From: Elusimicrobiota bacterium
GTDB lineage: Bacteria > Elusimicrobiota > Elusimicrobia > Elusimicrobiales > UBA9959
NCBI GenBank assembly: GCA_003482905.1
Contig: DMXM01000018.1
Coordinates: 42,291 to 58,683 of the forward strand
Length of the DNA stretch: 16,393 bases
Direction: 5' to 3'
The number at the start of each line of letters is the position of its first letter. Position 1 is the stretch's first letter. The translations under genes and the position numbers were made by a program. Below, one piece after another: positions 13,018 through 16,393 of this stretch. The notes under the pieces were generated by a model. It was not told the origin of the DNA. It did not search any database and saw only the letters and a list, made by a program, of their open reading frames with translations.

Positions 13018-16000
13018 ATGACCGGCGACAAAACATCCAACGACGGCTTCATCCTTATAGTTGAGGACGACCGCGGCACCAGCGAACTGGAGGCGCAACG
13101 CCTGGAACCACTTGGCCTTGATATCCGCAAAGCCGCTTGCGCCGAAGAAACTCTGGCCATCCTGAAAACGGACACACCGGCGCTGATGCTGCTGGACTAT
13201 TCCCTGCCGGGAAGCAATGCCCTGCATCTCATAAAAGAACTGCAGGACGGCGCCATAACCATCCCGCCGTTCATTATAGTTACCGGGCGCGGCGACGAAG
13301 CCGTGGCCGTTGAGACCATGAAGGCCGGCGCGATAGACTACATAATTAAGAACGCCGACTTCCTGGACAACCTGCTTCCGGCCGCCAGGAAAGCCCTGGA
13401 AAAAGCGGCGCTTCTAAAGGAACTGGAGGCCGCTCATAAGAACACAGCCAAGAACCTGCGGCTTTATAATTTCCTGGCCATGATGAACCAGGCCGCGGCC
13501 CGCGAGAAGAACCGAAAGAAGCTGCTGCAGGAAATATGCGACATAGCGGTTAATACCGGCGGCCTTACCATGGCCTGGGTAGGTCTGCCGGAGCGGGACA
13601 CAGGCAGAATAGCGCCCCTTTGCTGGGCCGGTTTTACCGACGGATACCTGGATTCCATAAGGATAGGCCTGGGCAACGGGACCCCGGAATCCAAAGGCCC
13701 CACAGGAAGCGCGGCCTCCAGCGGCGCTATTCACACCTCCTCCGATATTGCGACGGACCCGGATATGGAGCCCTGGAGAGAGGCCGCCATTAAGCGCGGC
13801 TACAGATCTTCGGCCGCCCTCCCGCTCACAGAGAACGGCAGACTTGCCGCCGTACTTACGCTCTATTCCCGGGAACCCTACTTTTTTACGGCCGAGGAAC
13901 TAAAGCTGCTTAATGAGATAAAAGGCGACATTTCGCTGGCGCTGGACGCCATTTCAGCGGAGGAAAAGAGGTCCGCGGCCCAGGCCGCCCTCACCCGTAC
14001 CGCCAACCAGTTGTCCCACGTAATGGACGCCAACCCGGTTATACTATTCACGCTGCGCAAGCTCGGCGACAATATCGCAATACAGTGGGTAAGCGGGAAC
14101 GCGCAAGCCATCACGGGGTACGACACCGCCGAAATACTGACGCCGGGCTGGTGGGAAGAGAATCTGCACCCGCTGGATAGAGATTGGGCCATAGCCGTGC
14201 AGCAAGCGCTGCCCAAAAGGGCCTCTTCGACGCACGACTTCCGTTTTAAAAAGAAGGACGGGAGCTATTTCTGGGTGCACAGCCAGCTTAAAGTTTTATC
14301 CCCCGATACCGGCGAAATAGCCGGTTCCTGGACCGATATAACCCAGTTAAAGGAGTCTGAGGAACGCTTCCAGGAACTATTTGAAAAGGCCCCGGTGGGG
14401 TACCAATCCATCGACGCCGACGGCAGGCTGCTCTCCGTCAACGACGCATGGTGCGACATCTTCGGCCGGACCAGGCAGGAAGCCATCGGCCGGCCGATGG
14501 CGGATTATCTTACGCGGGAAAGCCGCGATATTTTCCCTGACCATTTCAACCGGATCACGGGGTCCACCGTGGCGCACAATATCGAATTCGATATAGAAAG
14601 ACCGGATGGCTCGCGAAGATGGGTCACGGTCAGCGGGCGGGTATCGAATAATCCCGACGGGACTTTCCGGCAGGCCAACTGCATCGTCAACGACATAACG
14701 GAATGCAGGAAAGCCGAGGAAAATACGCGCCTGAACGAAGCGAGGCTAGAATGCATATCCCGCATAAACTCCTACAAGGCGAAAGATATGCAGGACCTGC
14801 TGGATTACACCCTTGCCGAAGCTATCAAGCTAACCGGCAGCAGGCTCGGCTATATTTACCACTACCGCGAAGACATTCAGCAATTTACGCTCAGCACCTG
14901 GTCCAAAGAGGCGATGGCGGAATGCAAAGTGAGGAACCCCCGGACCATCTACCACCTGGATAAAACCGGCTTCTGGGGCGAAACCGTGCGCCAGCGCGGG
15001 CCGATAGTTATAAACGACTTCAAAGCCCCGAACCCGCTGAAGAAAGGCTATCCCGCCGGCCATGTGGAACTGGCCAATTTCCTCAGCGTTCCCGTTTTCC
15101 GCGGGGGCGAGATCGTGCTGGTGTCCGGAGTGGCCAATAAGGGTTCCGACTACACCGTGGAGGATACAAAACAGTTAACCCTGCTGATAAATTCTATCTG
15201 GGAAATAATAGAGCGCAAGAAAGCCGAAGAAAGGTCCAGAAAGATGCTTGAGGAGATGCTGAATATGCAGCGGGTGGAATCGCTGGGGGCGCTGGCCGGC
15301 GGCATAGCGCACGACTTCAACAATATGCTCACCGGCATAATGGCCAACCTGTCGCTGCTAAGCGCGAAGGCCGCCGGAGAAAACTCCGAGATAATACATG
15401 ACACGCTGGAGGCCGCCAGGAACGCCCAAGCCCTTACCTCCCGGCTTCTGGCATTTTCAAAAGGCGGCAAGCCGCTAAAAAAAGAGTTCTGCCTTGAAGC
15501 GGCTCTGCAGGAAATATTCAATCTCGCCACCCGCGGCGCCAAAGTCGCCACTGTATTAGAACTGGACGAGCAGCTCTGGGGCGTGGAGGGGGACGATAAC
15601 CAGTTGAAACAGGCCGTAAACAACCTGCTGGTCAACGCCATACAGGCCATGCCGGACGGGGGAACCCTGCGACTTAAAGCGGCCAACCTGCGGCTTACTG
15701 AAGACGCCGGCGTGCCACTGCCACCCGGAAACTACGTTGAGATATCGGTTTTGGATACCGGCATAGGGATAGCCGAAGAATATCTGGGCCGCATTTTTGA
15801 GCCTTATTTCACCACCAAGGCCCGCGGCCACGGCCTTGGGCTCTCTATGGCCTGGTCGGTGATTAATAACCACGGCGGCAGCATCGTAGTCAGGTCGGCC
15901 CCCGGCGGCACAACTTTTGAGATCCTCCTGCCAGCGACAGGCCGCAGGGGTAAGCCTGAAACGCAGAATGCGCGAGAGGCCCAAAAAGGTTCCGGCAGGA

Positions 16001-16368
16001 TACTCGTTCTGGAGGACGAGGAGATAGTTGGCAGGGCAGCGGCCAGGATGCTTAAGGAACTGGGGTACACCTGTGAACTCACCAGCGACGGGGCCGAGAC
16101 GCTGCGGCGCTACGCCGAAGAGCTGAAGGCCGGCAGACCTTTCGACCTGGTCATAATGGACCTCACCATACCAGGCGGCATGGGCGGCAAAGAAGCCGTA
16201 CTGGAGCTGAGAAAAACCGCGCCGCAAGCCCTGGTAGTAGTGTCCAGCGGCTACTCCGACGAGTCCGTAATGTCCGACTTCAAAGCCAACGGCTTCGACG
16301 CGGTGCTGCCGAAGCCCTACAGGTTCGAAGACCTGGCCGAAACCCTGACCCTCCTGCTGAAGAAATAA
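13018..16368 (+). CDS. Soluble hybrid histidine kinase REC-GAF-PAS-PAS-GAF-HisKA-HATPase-REC
   Basis: This 1116-residue cytosolic hybrid kinase has no membrane helix. The N-terminal receiver (10-125) has Glu16-Asp17-Asp18, Asp60 (M-L-L-D-Y-S-L-P-G), Thr89 and Lys111, all intact. GAF 1 lies at about 145-317, PAS domains at about 325-444 and 448-567, and GAF 2 at about 575-733. Phosphoacceptor His765 lies in G-G-I-A-H-D-F-N-N, the motif of NtrB-like and hybrid kinases. The ATPase domain (about 853-978) has V-N-N-L-L-V-N-A-I-Q-A-M, D-T-G-I-G-I and H-G-L-G-L-S. The C-terminal receiver (about 995-1116) has Glu-Asp-Glu, Asp1048 (I-M-D-L-T-I-P-G-G) and the L-P-K-P-Y lysine. No HPt or output domain is present. 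The gene lies 13 nt after the response regulator with an AAGG ribosome-binding site and is the last gene before the repeat at the window edge. Confidence 0.95.
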   Translation: MTGDKTSNDGFILIVEDDRGTSELEAQRLEPLGLDIRKAACAEETLAILKTDTPALMLLDYSLPGSNALHLIKELQDGAITIPPFIIVTGRGDEAVAVETMKAGAIDYIIKNADFLDNLLPAARKALEKAALLKELEAAHKNTAKNLRLYNFLAMMNQAAAREKNRKKLLQEICDIAVNTGGLTMAWVGLPERDTGRIAPLCWAGFTDGYLDSIRIGLGNGTPESKGPTGSAASSGAIHTSSDIATDPDMEPWREAAIKRGYRSSAALPLTENGRLAAVLTLYSREPYFFTAEELKLLNEIKGDISLALDAISAEEKRSAAQAALTRTANQLSHVMDANPVILFTLRKLGDNIAIQWVSGNAQAITGYDTAEILTPGWWEENLHPLDRDWAIAVQQALPKRASSTHDFRFKKKDGSYFWVHSQLKVLSPDTGEIAGSWTDITQLKESEERFQELFEKAPVGYQSIDADGRLLSVNDAWCDIFGRTRQEAIGRPMADYLTRESRDIFPDHFNRITGSTVAHNIEFDIERPDGSRRWVTVSGRVSNNPDGTFRQANCIVNDITECRKAEENTRLNEARLECISRINSYKAKDMQDLLDYTLAEAIKLTGSRLGYIYHYREDIQQFTLSTWSKEAMAECKVRNPRTIYHLDKTGFWGETVRQRGPIVINDFKAPNPLKKGYPAGHVELANFLSVPVFRGGEIVLVSGVANKGSDYTVEDTKQLTLLINSIWEIIERKKAEERSRKMLEEMLNMQRVESLGALAGGIAHDFNNMLTGIMANLSLLSAKAAGENSEIIHDTLEAARNAQALTSRLLAFSKGGKPLKKEFCLEAALQEIFNLATRGAKVATVLELDEQLWGVEGDDNQLKQAVNNLLVNAIQAMPDGGTLRLKAANLRLTEDAGVPLPPGNYVEISVLDTGIGIAEEYLGRIFEPYFTTKARGHGLGLSMAWSVINNHGGSIVVRSAPGGTTFEILLPATGRRGKPETQNAREAQKGSGRILVLEDEEIVGRAAARMLKELGYTCELTSDGAETLRRYAEELKAGRPFDLVIMDLTIPGGMGGKEAVLELRKTAPQALVVVSSGYSDESVMSDFKANGFDAVLPKPYRFEDLAETLTLLLKK

Positions 16369-16376
16369 CGGCAATT

Positions 16377-16393
16377 AATGGGGACAGGCTACT
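16377..16393. repeat. Second copy of the REP-like palindrome (cut by window end)
   Basis: The final 17 bases, AATGGGGACAGGCTACT, are identical to 890-906, the left arm of the palindrome after groEL. The copy begins 8 nt after the hybrid kinase stop codon. The window ends before the loop and second arm, so its palindromic nature here is inferred from the first copy. Confidence 0.8.

Noticed and set aside
15556..16374. 272-codon antisense open frame over the end of the hybrid kinase
   Set aside because: It is a shadow of the conserved ATPase and receiver domains on the other strand; its translation shows no recognisable family.
1..16393. CRISPR array, insertion sequence, prophage or defence genes
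   Set aside because: No regularly spaced repeats, transposase, integrase, nuclease or phage structural genes were found in either strand.

Overview
The window is a GC-rich piece of a bacterial chromosome with ordinary housekeeping content. A Tol/Exb-type energy module (proton-channel pair plus a TonB/TolA-like periplasmic protein) points to a Gram-negative cell plan. The mix of high GC with heavy use of the ATA isoleucine codon, TGn-TATAAT promoters sitting right on start codons, and a repeated GGGGACAGGCTACTTTT palindrome reminds me of poorly cultured phyla such as Elusimicrobiota. That assignment is a guess; the sequence alone does not prove it.

Layout. (1) 1-822: the C-terminal half of GroEL, followed by a strong intrinsic terminator (843-876). 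(2) 881-953: a REP-like palindrome lying between convergent genes. (3) 954-2204, minus strand: an MFS transporter. It is divergent from (4) a plus-strand cluster at 2309-4426: yggS (PLP homeostasis), yggU (DUF167) and mtnA (methylthioribose-1-phosphate isomerase). (5) 4478-5506: a GYF_2-like domain joined to a long coiled coil, unassigned. (6) 5563-9023: a tightly packed operon of tolQ/exbB, tolR/exbD, a TonB/TolA-like protein, two tandem paralogous small membrane proteins of unknown function, and an extended SDR epimerase. (7) 9065-9157: tRNA-Ser(GCT). (8) 9226-16368: a three-gene signalling operon. It holds a membrane PAS histidine kinase, an Rcp1-like single-domain response regulator, and a soluble hybrid kinase (REC-GAF-PAS-PAS-GAF-HisKA-HATPase-REC). 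The start of another copy of the palindrome closes the window at 16377.

How the genes work together. The Tol-like block probably energises an envelope process using proton flux, and the two unknown membrane proteins are translationally coupled to it. The signalling block forms a phosphotransfer network with four phosphorylatable residues in receivers and kinases beyond the sensor itself, but no DNA-binding or enzymatic output domain is encoded here, so its target lies elsewhere.

The most interesting items are the tandem paralogous membrane proteins in the Tol-like operon, the promoters that predict leaderless mRNAs, the palindrome found at both ends of the window next to stop codons, and the contrast in isoleucine codon use between groEL and its neighbours. 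I see no CRISPR array, prophage, insertion sequence or obvious defence system.
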